Shown piece by piece: positions 1-9,200 of a stretch of 49,854 nucleotides of DNA. The stretch is from CAYNMC01 sp964398365. Lineage in GTDB: Bacteria; Patescibacteriota; Microgenomatia; UBA1400; CAYNMC01. Position 1 is the first letter of the stretch, and each line of letters opens with the position of its first letter. Location of the stretch: positions 1 to 49,854 of the forward strand of contig CAYNMC010000004.1 in the NCBI GenBank assembly GCA_964398365.1. The letters run 5' to 3'. The position numbers and the translations under genes are program-made. The notes under the pieces are model-generated. The model saw only the letters and a list, made by a program, of their open reading frames with translations. It did not search any database and was not told the DNA's origin.

Positions 1-348
1 ATCAGAAACGTTAGTATCCAGCTGCCAGCCGTTGTTGTAGATATAACTATAGTACTTGCCGTTGCTGGTAATGACCCATTGGGGAGCGTTGATCACCGGA
101 TTGATCCATAAGGTTTGGGATTCAAAACTGCAAGCCGGCGCAGGGGCGGCTGGCGGTTGACCGAGAGTGAAGGTTGATTCACAGCTATTGAGAGAGCTGA
201 TAGGGTAGGCTTCGGGCACCGCCGGTTTTTTTCGAGATAATTTAAACGATTGATAGCTTAAAATCACAGAAAGGATGATCAACAAAACTGAAGCTACCCA
301 TAAAGTTTTCTTTTGATAGTGAGATTTTTCAAAGTTTGTTTTAGTCAT
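1..348 (-). CDS. N-terminal part of a membrane-anchored exported protein (runs off the window)
   Basis: The first 116 codons of a minus-strand gene are present, and the frame is still open at the window edge. Residues 1-14 are polar and basic, followed by one hydrophobic segment at about 16-35, then a Pro/Ala/Cys-containing extracellular stretch. This is a signal anchor or uncleaved signal peptide. The ATG lies 1 nt after the stop of the gene at 350-1396, so the two are probably co-transcribed and translationally coupled. The visible part ends in a Trp/Asn/Tyr-rich stretch resembling the style of the neighbour's repeats. I do not recognise the family; a surface-exposed role is inferred only from topology. 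Confidence 0.7.
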   Translation of the reverse strand, partial: MTKTNFEKSHYQKKTLWVASVLLIILSVILSYQSFKLSRKKPAVPEAYPISSLNSCESTFTLGQPPAAPAPACSFESQTLWINPVINAPQWVITSNGKYYSYIYNNGWQLDTNVSD

Positions 349-349
349 T

Positions 350-1396
350 TTAGTTTGCCGTGCCCCAGCCGGTGCAACTGGTACCGCTGGCATTGCAGAT
401 CCGGCATTGGACTAGGTAATCACCGTCAGCGCTGGTAGCCGGCACCGCATAATTGTAACTTCCCGTATAAGTGGTGGTGGTGCTGTCGCTGTCAGGTACG
501 TTTTGGACTTCCGTCAGCGTGCTAAAGGTAGTCGCGCCGAAAGCCCGGTAAAGAACCCGGAAGCTTGCCTTATAGCCGTTTTCAGGAACGGTGCCGCGGC
601 AGGTATAGTTGATGGTCTGGCCTTTTTGTACCGTCGGCGTTTGGGGAGTGAGACTGGTGCAGCTTAAGGCGGCTGCCTGACAGCTGCCATTAATGCAGGC
701 TCTGTTTAGGCCGCAGACAGTGGCGTTATCCGAAACCTGCCAACCTGTGCCATCGCTCTTACAAACCTGCGGCTGATCGCCGGCACAGCGTTTAGCGCCG
801 GAGCTACAAACGGCCAGTGTGCCTGCCGGTTTAAGATTGGTGCTTGTTTTCCAAACCTGTTCCACATCATAAGGACTGCCGTTGTTGTCCCAATTATTAT
901 TGTTGAAGTTATAGCGCCATTGCCATTTGCCTTTGGTGATGGAGAAGGTGTTGTTGCTTAAATTGCTCCAAGCGGCATCAATACCCGAGCCGGCCCACGG
1001 CCAGGTGCCGTCAGGGGCGGCTTTAAGATTGGTGCTTGTTTTCCAAACCTGTTCCACATCATAAGGACTGCCGTTGTTGTCCCAATTGCCGGCGGCATTG
1101 TTAAACCGCCACTGCCATTTGCCGTTGGTGATGGAAAAGGTATTATTGTTGGGATTAGTCCAGCCGCTGTCAATACCGCCGTTATCCCACGGCCAGGTGC
1201 AGGGGTGAGTGCTGTCACAAACCGGTTCGCCTTCGGTGACGAAAACTTCCGGCAGGGCTAAATTTTCTTTCTGGCTTCTGATTTTTTCTCCCAGCCTTAG
1301 CCACGGCCAGAAGATAGTGAGAAGCAAAAAAACACTTAAAGTCGTTAAAGCCTTCAACTCATTAACGACATTTTTTCTTCCCTTGAAGTCATTCAT
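350..1396 (-). CDS. Membrane-anchored surface protein with a duplicated ~60-residue module
   Basis: A 348-residue protein with an N-terminal transmembrane segment at about residues 14-33, then two tandem copies of a Trp/Asn-rich module (about 70-130 and 134-192). Both copies contain GKWQWR, NWDNNGSPYDVEQVWK and TSTNLK. A Cys-rich stretch follows at about 198-242 (eight Cys) and the C-terminus looks Ig-like. The module duplication is also visible in DNA: a ~60-bp nearly identical block occurs around 834-894 and 1024-1088. Modular repeats plus a Cys-rich knot suggest an adhesin or carbohydrate-binding surface protein, but I do not recognise a named family. The ATG at 1396 sits 7 nt from a candidate -10 box, consistent with a leaderless mRNA. 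Confidence 0.75.
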   Translation of the reverse strand: MNDFKGRKNVVNELKALTTLSVFLLLTIFWPWLRLGEKIRSQKENLALPEVFVTEGEPVCDSTHPCTWPWDNGGIDSGWTNPNNNTFSITNGKWQWRFNNAAGNWDNNGSPYDVEQVWKTSTNLKAAPDGTWPWAGSGIDAAWSNLSNNTFSITKGKWQWRYNFNNNNWDNNGSPYDVEQVWKTSTNLKPAGTLAVCSSGAKRCAGDQPQVCKSDGTGWQVSDNATVCGLNRACINGSCQAAALSCTSLTPQTPTVQKGQTINYTCRGTVPENGYKASFRVLYRAFGATTFSTLTEVQNVPDSDSTTTTYTGSYNYAVPATSADGDYLVQCRICNASGTSCTGWGTAN

Positions 1397-1403
1397 TAAC
1401 TTT

Positions 1404-1433
1404 ACACTACCAATCTTGAAAAGATTTTGTCAA
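1404..1433 (-). promoter_or_regulatory. Promoter for the 350-1396 surface-protein operon
   Basis: On the minus strand a perfect TTGACA (plus 1428-1433) is followed after 18 nt by TAGTGT (plus 1404-1409). The ATG begins 7 nt further on. The -35 overlaps, on the opposite strand, the -35 of the divergent promoter for 1462-3045. Confidence 0.5.
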
Positions 1434-1455
1434 GAAGGGATTTTTGTGATAAGAT
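1427..1455 (+). promoter_or_regulatory. Promoter for 1462-3045, implying a leaderless TTG start
   Basis: TTGTCA (1427-1432), a 17-nt spacer and an extended -10 TGATAAGAT whose hexamer is 1450-1455. Exactly 6 nt follow before TTG at 1462. This spacing recurs at many genes in the window and decides between TTG 1462 and ATG 1495. Confidence 0.6.
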
Positions 1456-1461
1456 AGCCAT

Positions 1462-3045
1462 TTGATTACTATTCCTGATTTTTCAAGCAAATTTATGAGT
1501 ATAAAAGAAACACAAGTTGGCAGGCGGCGCTTTTTAAAAGGCTTGACATTGTTGCCATTGTCTTATTTAGCGAGCGGTGTGGTTTTAGAAGGTTTTTTGG
1601 TTCCCCCGGGCAGGGCCAGTGAAGAAATGAGCCGGGCGGTAACTGATTTTTTAAAACTGGCCCCGCCGCTGACAATTATCCCTCAAATTGGGGATCATGT
1701 TTTAAATACGGCTCTGGTCCAAAAATGTAAGCAAGGAGATTTTCTGGGTGGGGAAATTAGCAGTTGGGAATTGGCTTTAGCCTTAGATAAAAATTTATTG
1801 GCTTTAAGTTTAAAAGAGTTGGCAGAAAATCCTGCTGGGACTAACTCTCTTTTGCGTTTGGGCATTGGTTCGTCTTTGCCAAAACTCACGGAGCATTATA
1901 CCGCCTTGGCAGGTCTTAAAGATGGAGGTGTGGTCTTAGTGGCTACCGACTTTTTTCCGGCAAGCGATCCCACTTGTTACCAGGAAGCCCGTTTTTGGCT
2001 TTACAGCGGTACGTTAGCCTACACTTCTTTTTCTTTTTTAACAGGTATGGCGTTGGAAAACTTGAGGCAAAAACATGCTTCCTGCGATTCTTCAAGGATA
2101 AACAGGCGAGAGTTGCTGAAAACAGGGATTTTGGGTGCGCTTGCCCTTGTGGGTTGCGGCGTGAGCGGCGGCGTTCTGCTTTTAAGCAACGAGCTTAACC
2201 GCAACTTGCAAATTTATGGCGAAGGTCAGCAGATTATCAATAAAATTGGTTGCCAGCGTTTGATTTTTGATGATGAGGTAATTGAAGGCATCTATCAATT
2301 ACTGAACATGCCCAACGCCGCTGAATTTATTAGACATTTGCTTGAAGTGAGAAATTGGGTGATGGTGCAAAACAGCTTGGTTTGTCTCAATTTATTTAAA
2401 GGGACTAAACTGCCTCAACCAGAAAATTATTTTCTTTTTGGCGGCACCGGGCACAGCGGCATGGTTCATCTTCTTTCGGATAGCCAACTTTTGACAAAAG
2501 TGGAAGCCGATTTAAAAGCTTCTGCCAGCCAGCTGGTGGCCAAGATGGCGGCATGGCTGGCTAGCCGTCAAGAGCTTCAGTCGGCAGAACTTGATGAATG
2601 GGCAACCTTAAGTGCGATTTATAGTTTTCCCCAGACCAGTTGTCTACCTTCAGTTATTGATCACTATCCGCTTGAGGAGCAGATTCTGCCTTTAAAATCT
2701 CCCCGTTTGATTTTATATGAGGCTCTTTTAGAATTTTGGGAAACGCCGGAAGGCAAGCGTTATCAGCAGGCTTTAGAAAAGATGCTTGCCCAGATGATAA
2801 ATTTAGATTGCCATTTAACTTGGCGAAAAGATCCTTTGGCTCAGGCAAAAGCTGTCAGAGATCACTGGCGGGAAAGGGAAGTAGTTGAGCATTGGCGCTG
2901 GGGTTTGCCACGCGACCCTACCCTAAAACAGGAGTTAAATTTTTACCCCTTTCCCTGTCTTTTTGAAGCCCCTGATTTGGGTATAAGAATCAGCGGCGTA
3001 GTTAACGATCACGGCATTCCCTTGCTTAAAACAATTTCTTCTTAA
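1462..3045 (+). CDS. Tat-motif exported protein with a second internal Tat-like segment
   Basis: The 527-residue product carries a twin-arginine motif, GRRRFLKG, followed by a hydrophobic stretch near the N-terminus, so export in folded form is likely if a Tat system exists. A second motif of the same kind, NRRELLKTG, followed by a hydrophobic segment with LVGC, occurs internally at about residues 213-240, as if two Tat-targeted proteins were fused or an ancestral unit was duplicated. The C-terminal half is soluble and contains no motif I recognise. TTG 1462 is preferred over ATG 1495 because a -10 hexamer lies exactly 6 nt upstream. The next two genes also encode twin-arginine motifs, suggesting a locus for exported proteins. 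Confidence 0.75.
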   Translation: MITIPDFSSKFMSIKETQVGRRRFLKGLTLLPLSYLASGVVLEGFLVPPGRASEEMSRAVTDFLKLAPPLTIIPQIGDHVLNTALVQKCKQGDFLGGEISSWELALALDKNLLALSLKELAENPAGTNSLLRLGIGSSLPKLTEHYTALAGLKDGGVVLVATDFFPASDPTCYQEARFWLYSGTLAYTSFSFLTGMALENLRQKHASCDSSRINRRELLKTGILGALALVGCGVSGGVLLLSNELNRNLQIYGEGQQIINKIGCQRLIFDDEVIEGIYQLLNMPNAAEFIRHLLEVRNWVMVQNSLVCLNLFKGTKLPQPENYFLFGGTGHSGMVHLLSDSQLLTKVEADLKASASQLVAKMAAWLASRQELQSAELDEWATLSAIYSFPQTSCLPSVIDHYPLEEQILPLKSPRLILYEALLEFWETPEGKRYQQALEKMLAQMINLDCHLTWRKDPLAQAKAVRDHWREREVVEHWRWGLPRDPTLKQELNFYPFPCLFEAPDLGIRISGVVNDHGIPLLKTISS

Positions 3046-3284
3046 ACTATAGATCTTGCTGTAATCTTTGAATCACACTCAGTTTTTAAAATACATACAA
3101 AATACATATTGCAAAAAGGGAAATTTATTATAGAATAAGGAAAATTTAAAGAAAGATAGTGTAAAAAATGGATATTTATTAAATAACATAGACAAAATAG
3201 ATAATTTATAGATAGAGAATAATTAAGAGCTAATAACTAACCTTGGAATTTTTGATATTTTGTTAAATTTAAATAGGTATCTCT

Positions 3285-4841
3285 ATTAATAGTCCAGATA
3301 ATCAACCAGAAGGATTAAATAGAAGACAATTTTTGCGTTTGATGGGTCGTTCGGCTTTAACTTTTATAGGTTTGAGCTTTCTTAAAGGCAACCTGATTAT
3401 TAATGAAAATGAAAAGCGCTTTTTATTAGAGTCTCAACTTGAGGAAAAAATCCAGTTTTTAATTACCGCTACTCAAAATTGTATTGATTTTAACCAACAA
3501 TATAATAATCCACCTACAGAAAAATTATTTGCTCATCCAGCGGCCCATAAGGGTAAAGTTTTATGGCGAAGTTTTTATAAACAGTTTCCCTATTTAACTC
3601 ATCAATATGCTCTTGAGACTGCTAGTTGGCGAGCGCGAGAGTTATTAAAAGAAAATCCTTTAAGATTTAATAATGTGACTGAAATTTCGCAGATAATAGA
3701 TTTAATCTTACGAGAAAGTATAAGGGATACTTTCTCCCCACATAATTGTGAAGAAAATTTGGAAGAATTGTCTAAAAAGATATTAGCCTGTTGGCTTCCT
3801 CATTGTCAAACGGTAAAACCAGCTATCACCTTTTTCCCTGTGGAAGCCGATTCTAAAGATGACCAAGTTAAAGAAGAGATTCCAGTTATTGTTGATAATA
3901 TCGAAATAGTAAGTCCTTTAAGGAGCAAAAAAGAATATAACAGTTATAGCAGTTATAATAACTGTTTGGAAAAAATAGAAATTAACAGGGGAGAGTCGGA
4001 ATTTTTACCAGAAGGTTCCGAGCAAAAAAATTTAATAACTGATTATCTTATAGTTCATGAATTAACTCATAGTCTTGACGTATGGTTAAATCCTCATTTT
4101 TTGGGTGGTTTAGTGGGAAAGGATAGACTGGGAAAGTTAATTAACTTGCGTTGGCAGGCCTTAGAGAAAGGTTGGCAGGAATTCTTTTCTCAAGCCTTCA
4201 TTGACAACAGTGAAGAAAGATGGTTTAATCAGATATTAAGGGGCGAACTAGAAATTAGACCTGAAACGATTAGAAAAAAATTGCTGTGGAGTGTTTGTGC
4301 TTATTTTATAAAACAGCCTTTGGCTAACTATCATTTGCCGCTTACTGATATTTACATTAGATCATTTTCTGATTTGGATGATAAAACAGTTTTAAGGGCT
4401 ATAGAAAATGGTGAGGTAACTCAATTGAAAAAATATTTAAATTTTGACCCCTTAGCTACTCAGGCACTTGAAATTTATCCAGATTTCATTGAGTGTTCCC
4501 TCCGCAAAGGTGGTTTTTTACCACCAATAATGAGTTTTTATGGTTTAAAAGCAGTTGTTGAAGGAAAATTTAAAAAAGATCTAAATGAACCTATTATTAA
4601 CTCATGCTGGAAGTTAGCTTTTAATTTTTTTCCAGAAGCACTTGCCGAGACTATTGCTTTTTATTATCTCCTAGGAACCAATAATTCTCTTTTACCTGCC
4701 AAGGCTAAAGAATTTAAAGAGATAATGGAAACTTGGCCAGAAATTAAATATTTTCATGCTGTTAAAGAAGCGCTAAGTGCAACAATACTAGCTTCCTTCA
4801 CTGAAGTTGTAAGTAATAAAGCCATTTCTCGTGCAAAATAA
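3285..4841 (+). CDS. Tat-motif exported protein with HExxH metallopeptidase signature
   Basis: The first conventional start in this frame is TTG at 3333, but the open frame extends upstream to a stop at 3270-3272 and encodes NRRQFLRLMG, an evident twin-arginine motif followed by a hydrophobic core. The true start therefore lies upstream, where only ATA, ATC or ATT codons exist; ATT 3285 is my guess. About 240 residues past 3333 is VHELTHSLDVW, an HExxH zinc-binding signature, suggesting a zincin-type protease or a relic of one. The DNA is AT-richer than the purine and translation operons. The ~235 bp before the gene are AT-rich and hold no gene I can support. Family unknown. Confidence 0.7.
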   Translation: MNSPDNQPEGLNRRQFLRLMGRSALTFIGLSFLKGNLIINENEKRFLLESQLEEKIQFLITATQNCIDFNQQYNNPPTEKLFAHPAAHKGKVLWRSFYKQFPYLTHQYALETASWRARELLKENPLRFNNVTEISQIIDLILRESIRDTFSPHNCEENLEELSKKILACWLPHCQTVKPAITFFPVEADSKDDQVKEEIPVIVDNIEIVSPLRSKKEYNSYSSYNNCLEKIEINRGESEFLPEGSEQKNLITDYLIVHELTHSLDVWLNPHFLGGLVGKDRLGKLINLRWQALEKGWQEFFSQAFIDNSEERWFNQILRGELEIRPETIRKKLLWSVCAYFIKQPLANYHLPLTDIYIRSFSDLDDKTVLRAIENGEVTQLKKYLNFDPLATQALEIYPDFIECSLRKGGFLPPIMSFYGLKAVVEGKFKKDLNEPIINSCWKLAFNFFPEALAETIAFYYLLGTNNSLLPAKAKEFKEIMETWPEIKYFHAVKEALSATILASFTEVVSNKAISRAK

Positions 4842-4945
4842 ATTTTTATTGTTTAAATAAAATATTATAAAAAAATTAGCTTGTTAACTTAATTTATCTT
4901 AAATAAAATAAATAAAATTTAAAAAGAAAAGGAGGGAGGTCTATT

Positions 4946-5626
4946 ATGAAGGAAAGATTTTCAAGAAGAAATTTTTTAAAAAAGACAGGATTAGGTTTAA
5001 CTGCTTTTTTTGGTCTTTACCTTAATGGGAAACTGAGGAATACTGATTCAGCTTATGCTACTAATAAAGAAGGTTCTGATGAAAGTGTTAGTCCGGGAAT
5101 GGTTGAAGCCTTAAAAATAGCTCAAGATTTATATCGAGAGACCAGAACGGAATTAACCGAAATAGGGTTTACTTCCCCTAATCCAGAAATGCAATTAGAA
5201 ATAGTGGGAAGAGTAATCAGTCAAGATAATTTTGATTGTCATGCGAGAGTTTACAAGGCCGGCGGAGAAAATTATATTGTTGCTCTTTTAAAAGAACAGA
5301 AGAAAGAAGCAATTATTTTAAAAAATTTGTCGTCAGTAGAGCAAAGGGTTAAAGTTTTAATTCCAATTTCCGAATTAGAAGGTGGTATTAAATTTGTAGA
5401 TAAGCAAGGATTGGTCCAAGCAAAAATTGAAGATGGCTTATTGTATGTTTTAAAAGATGAGCAAACTATTCCTTTAATAGGGGGAACTTTAACAGAAGAT
5501 CAGCTGAATAATGTATACGGAATAATCTTTGGCAAGATTGAATTGCAAGATCGAGGCAAATGGCTTAAAGCACAGAGACATGGTGAAGAGAGTCTTTTAC
5601 CAGCTTTTTTTGATAACCTAAATTAG
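4946..5626 (+). CDS. Tat-motif exported protein of unknown function
   Basis: A 226-residue protein starting with SRRNFLKKTG and a short hydrophobic segment, a typical twin-arginine signal, with a possible cleavage region around residues 30-36. The mature part is mixed alpha/beta by composition and shows no motif I recognise. An unusually strong Shine-Dalgarno run, AGGAGGGAGG (about 4929-4940), precedes the ATG, contrasting with the leaderless neighbours. It is the third consecutive gene with a twin-arginine motif. The whole block 3.1-6.3 kb is AT-rich. Confidence 0.75.
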   Translation: MKERFSRRNFLKKTGLGLTAFFGLYLNGKLRNTDSAYATNKEGSDESVSPGMVEALKIAQDLYRETRTELTEIGFTSPNPEMQLEIVGRVISQDNFDCHARVYKAGGENYIVALLKEQKKEAIILKNLSSVEQRVKVLIPISELEGGIKFVDKQGLVQAKIEDGLLYVLKDEQTIPLIGGTLTEDQLNNVYGIIFGKIELQDRGKWLKAQRHGEESLLPAFFDNLN

Positions 5627-5653
5627 GTAGAGTTAAGTAGCAGAGATTAATAC

Positions 5654-5683
5654 TTGACAGCACGAATCTTTTCTTAATATCAT
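5654..5683 (+). promoter_or_regulatory. Promoter for 5690-9794
   Basis: TTGACA (5654-5659), an 18-nt spacer and TATCAT (5678-5683), with ATG 5690 exactly 6 nt downstream. The predicted transcription start falls on or next to the start codon, so the mRNA is predicted to be leaderless. Confidence 0.65.
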
Positions 5684-5689
5684 AAAATT

Positions 5690-6292
5690 ATGGAGCGGGT
5701 GAAAGCTTTCCCTCTTATATTATTTTTGATTATTTTTTTTTCTTTTCTTGCTTCTTTTTATTTTCTAACCTTTTTGGTTAATAATAAGACTGGAATGACA
5801 ATTGATTTTTTCGGAAAAAAAATTTATTTTGGGAGGAAGGCAAACCAAACAAGCATGCCTTTTAAAAAGGAGGAATGGGAACCTTCTTATTATTTTTGGC
5901 GTCCGGTTGGATCTCAGTCAAAAGAAGAGCCCGAATCTATCATAATTATGGCTTTTGCGCGCTTTATCTTACTTAGTAATAATAAATTAATCTTTCTTAT
6001 AAATAACAACACCGAAGAATATACTCTTAATAAAGTTCCAAAAATTACTTCAGTTTCATCCGATGATTTTTTGTTTAATATTAAAGATACGTCAGAGATA
6101 AATAATAAAATGGTTTTTCTTTCTGACTATAAAGGTGATCTCAAACATAAAGTGGTATTTCTTGAATTTTTGTACGAAACTAAAAGCAAGGAAGAAATGT
6201 TAAAGGTTATCGAAGCTTTAAATAAGGGTACTTTTTCTATTAAGACGTGTTCGGAATGCGAATTAAAATATATAGTGAGTAATGAATTTTAA
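5690..6292 (+). CDS. Membrane-anchored protein of unknown function
   Basis: A 200-residue protein with one N-terminal transmembrane segment (about residues 7-28, Phe/Leu/Ile-rich) and a soluble remainder. It has no motif I recognise; two Cys lie near the C-terminus in a CSEC context. Its last 11 nt overlap the start of the large Hint-domain gene at 6282, so the two are translationally coupled and may work together at the cell surface. It starts 6 nt after a -10 box. Confidence 0.65.
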   Translation: MERVKAFPLILFLIIFFSFLASFYFLTFLVNNKTGMTIDFFGKKIYFGRKANQTSMPFKKEEWEPSYYFWRPVGSQSKEEPESIIIMAFARFILLSNNKLIFLINNNTEEYTLNKVPKITSVSSDDFLFNIKDTSEINNKMVFLSDYKGDLKHKVVFLEFLYETKSKEEMLKVIEALNKGTFSIKTCSECELKYIVSNEF

Positions 6293-9200
6293 GATAAGAA
6301 AATTATTACTATTTTTATTATTAATAATTATCTTTTGGGTAAAAGCTGATTTTGTTTTTGCGGATATAATGCCGGGATGGTGTGTGTGTTGTGGTGAAGA
6401 GATAAGGTGTGCTTCCCTTTGTTGGGATTGTCAAAAACCAATTCCAAACGAACCTTCATGTTTCCTTCCAGAAACCAAGATCAGGACGCAAAAAGATGAT
6501 AAAAATATTGAGGATTTAAAAATTGGCGAACAGGTAAGGGGTTTTCTGGAAGGAAATGGAAAGCTGGTTACGGCTAGGGTCACCAACATTTTTAAAAGTT
6601 TTAGGGATTCTTATTATTTTTTGAAAACAAAAGCGGAGAAAGAAGTTAAGGTGACGGCCGAGCATCCCTTTTTGATAAGTTTGGCCAGCAAAGAGGAAAC
6701 TGCTTATAAAGAAGTTAAAGATCTGCGGATAGGCGACAAAGTTTATATTTATGATAAGGGTAAACTGATTGCCGACGAAATTGTTAAAAAAGAGAAAATC
6801 AACGAGTCAACCCCGGTTTATAATCTTGCCGTGGACACGACGCATAATTTTATCGCCAATGATTTTGCCGTGCACAACAAATGTCCATATAAGAATTTTG
6901 GAACTTTAGAATATGCCGGTTGTGATAAGTTTTATGGCTGGGTAATTGGAAGCGACATCGTAAACAACGAAGTTAGATTTTTTAAAGACTTTAGTGGCGA
7001 TCCCCTGGGGGCTGCACCGTTGTTTACCGCACCATTGAATATTTACCGAAGCGATCTGGAGCAAATTGGTTGCAGCGGTGCTAATAGAGGTTTTGAGATT
7101 CAGACACCACTCGGAAAAGGTCTTTTTGACGGCCAACAGCACACAATTAAAGCCGGCTATGTTCGTTATGACAGTGATGAGAGGAAACACAAATGGGTAG
7201 AACTTGTTTACTCTCCTGTAAACATTTTTTGTTACCAGACTAATTGTGGAGGTATAACTGAGAACCCCGATCCTGTAGCTAAAGGCAATGATGTTTATCT
7301 TCAAGCTATTAATTATAGCCCTTCTAGTGGAGCAGAAAACAAAGAAGTGAGATATTATATCCGCCCTTCTACTTATTCTAATCCTCCTAATAATTGTGGA
7401 GGGTGGACTCATATAGGGACTGTTTCTATTGCGGGACAAAGCAAGTCTACCCTTACTGTGAATACCAATAATCTTAATCCAGGAACATACAACGTGATTG
7501 CTGAAGTTGAAGACACTTTAGGCAGGTTCTGCAATGGTTATTATAATTATCATACGTGTAATCCTGGCTCTTTGGCTTTTATGTGTTACTCCTGTAATAC
7601 CACCTTTACGGTGGTCCTGCCTGCTGGCTTTACGGTTTATGCCCGGCAGGTAAATAGTCCAAATGCTGCCTGTAGCGATATTATTAATGCTCCTTCACCT
7701 ACTGGTTTTCAACCGTCCTTTACCCCTCACGCTGAAGTGTTACTCAATACCAATAGAATAGCCGATGGAAACTTTAACCCGTCTTGGACAGTAAATACCC
7801 TTAATCCTGACAATACTTATAACGTTACGTTTAACGCGCCTGCAGCGGGAACTAATTTTATGAGCAGTTTTATTATTTGCTCACGCACCGGTTCCTCAGG
7901 TTCTTATACTCGTACGCCTTCTTTTGGTACAACTAATACTTCGATTAATTTTAAACCTCAGGCCGGCACCATGGGCGAGATTCATGTGGCTTATATTCCC
8001 CGGCGCCAAGTCACCGGGACGGTTAAATATAGAACGGACTCCAACTGTTTTAATTCAGGTACACTGTTTAATTTAGCTACGATAACATGTAATAATAAAA
8101 ATGCCTCTTATCCTTCACCAGGCGTTTACCGATGTATTAATACAGATAACTCGTTTTACTTTGATCCGCTCTCCACGGTGACAATAGATCGTTCAGCAGA
8201 CCCTGCAGGCTATGAATATAAATGTAGTTTTATTTCAGATTCTTCAAATGCTTCAACATCTTTACCTCGTTCTCTCACGGTGCCAATTAATACCAATGGT
8301 ACGGGTCCTACCCTTATTTACACCAGGATATCAACATTGACTGTTCGCGCCAAATCGGTTAATGACCCTAACGCTTCGTGTACCACTGTGTCTAGAGCCG
8401 ACGGTCCGAATAGATCTTTTACCGTAGATTTGGGAACTCCACCAACCAGATATCGCTTCTCTAATAATCTTATTACTAAAAGTTTTCCTGCAGGAAACGT
8501 TCTTATAGATCCTGTTAATCCGCTAGCTGATAACACCGATAAGCTTTATATGGATAGTTATATTATGTGCGACGGTAATACACGAACGCCTACTTCAGGT
8601 ACAGGTACCGGTAGTTATACTATAAATTTGGGTATAGGGAAAACTTTTGATGTCGGCTATGTCAAGCGGCAGAAGGTAAAGGTTAGAGTTTTGGAAGCCC
8701 CAAGCGATACTTGTCCTAGTTCAGTAGACGTTTTGACGGATATCACCAGTACGATTTATACAAATCTTTCCTTTCAATGTACGAGCGGACAAACAGCAGT
8801 CTATAATAGCACTGACAGAGTTTATGAGTGCAAGAATACAGATAATAGTGTCTATTTTGACCCGCTTAGCACTGTCTTTTTCGGTAGTTATAGCCTACCC
8901 TCTACTTATAGTTTTGTTTGCTACCACAATGGTTTGAGAGAGGCCGCGAGGACGACGGTACCCACCAATGGTACTGCGGCACAGCACTATCTGATTCTTA
9001 CCCCAAACAAACCCCGCTGGTTTCAGGTTGTTGGCGGCGATGTCCATGCCAACGGCGGCGGAGTAACCTCACAAATTCCCGCCACGGCCACCAACCGCTA
9101 CTTTTTGGGCAATAGCGCCAATGCCAAACATGGTGTGGTTTCTTCAACCGGTATTTTGAACCTGGGAAGCGAATCAACAATTCCCACTCATGTCAGCGTG

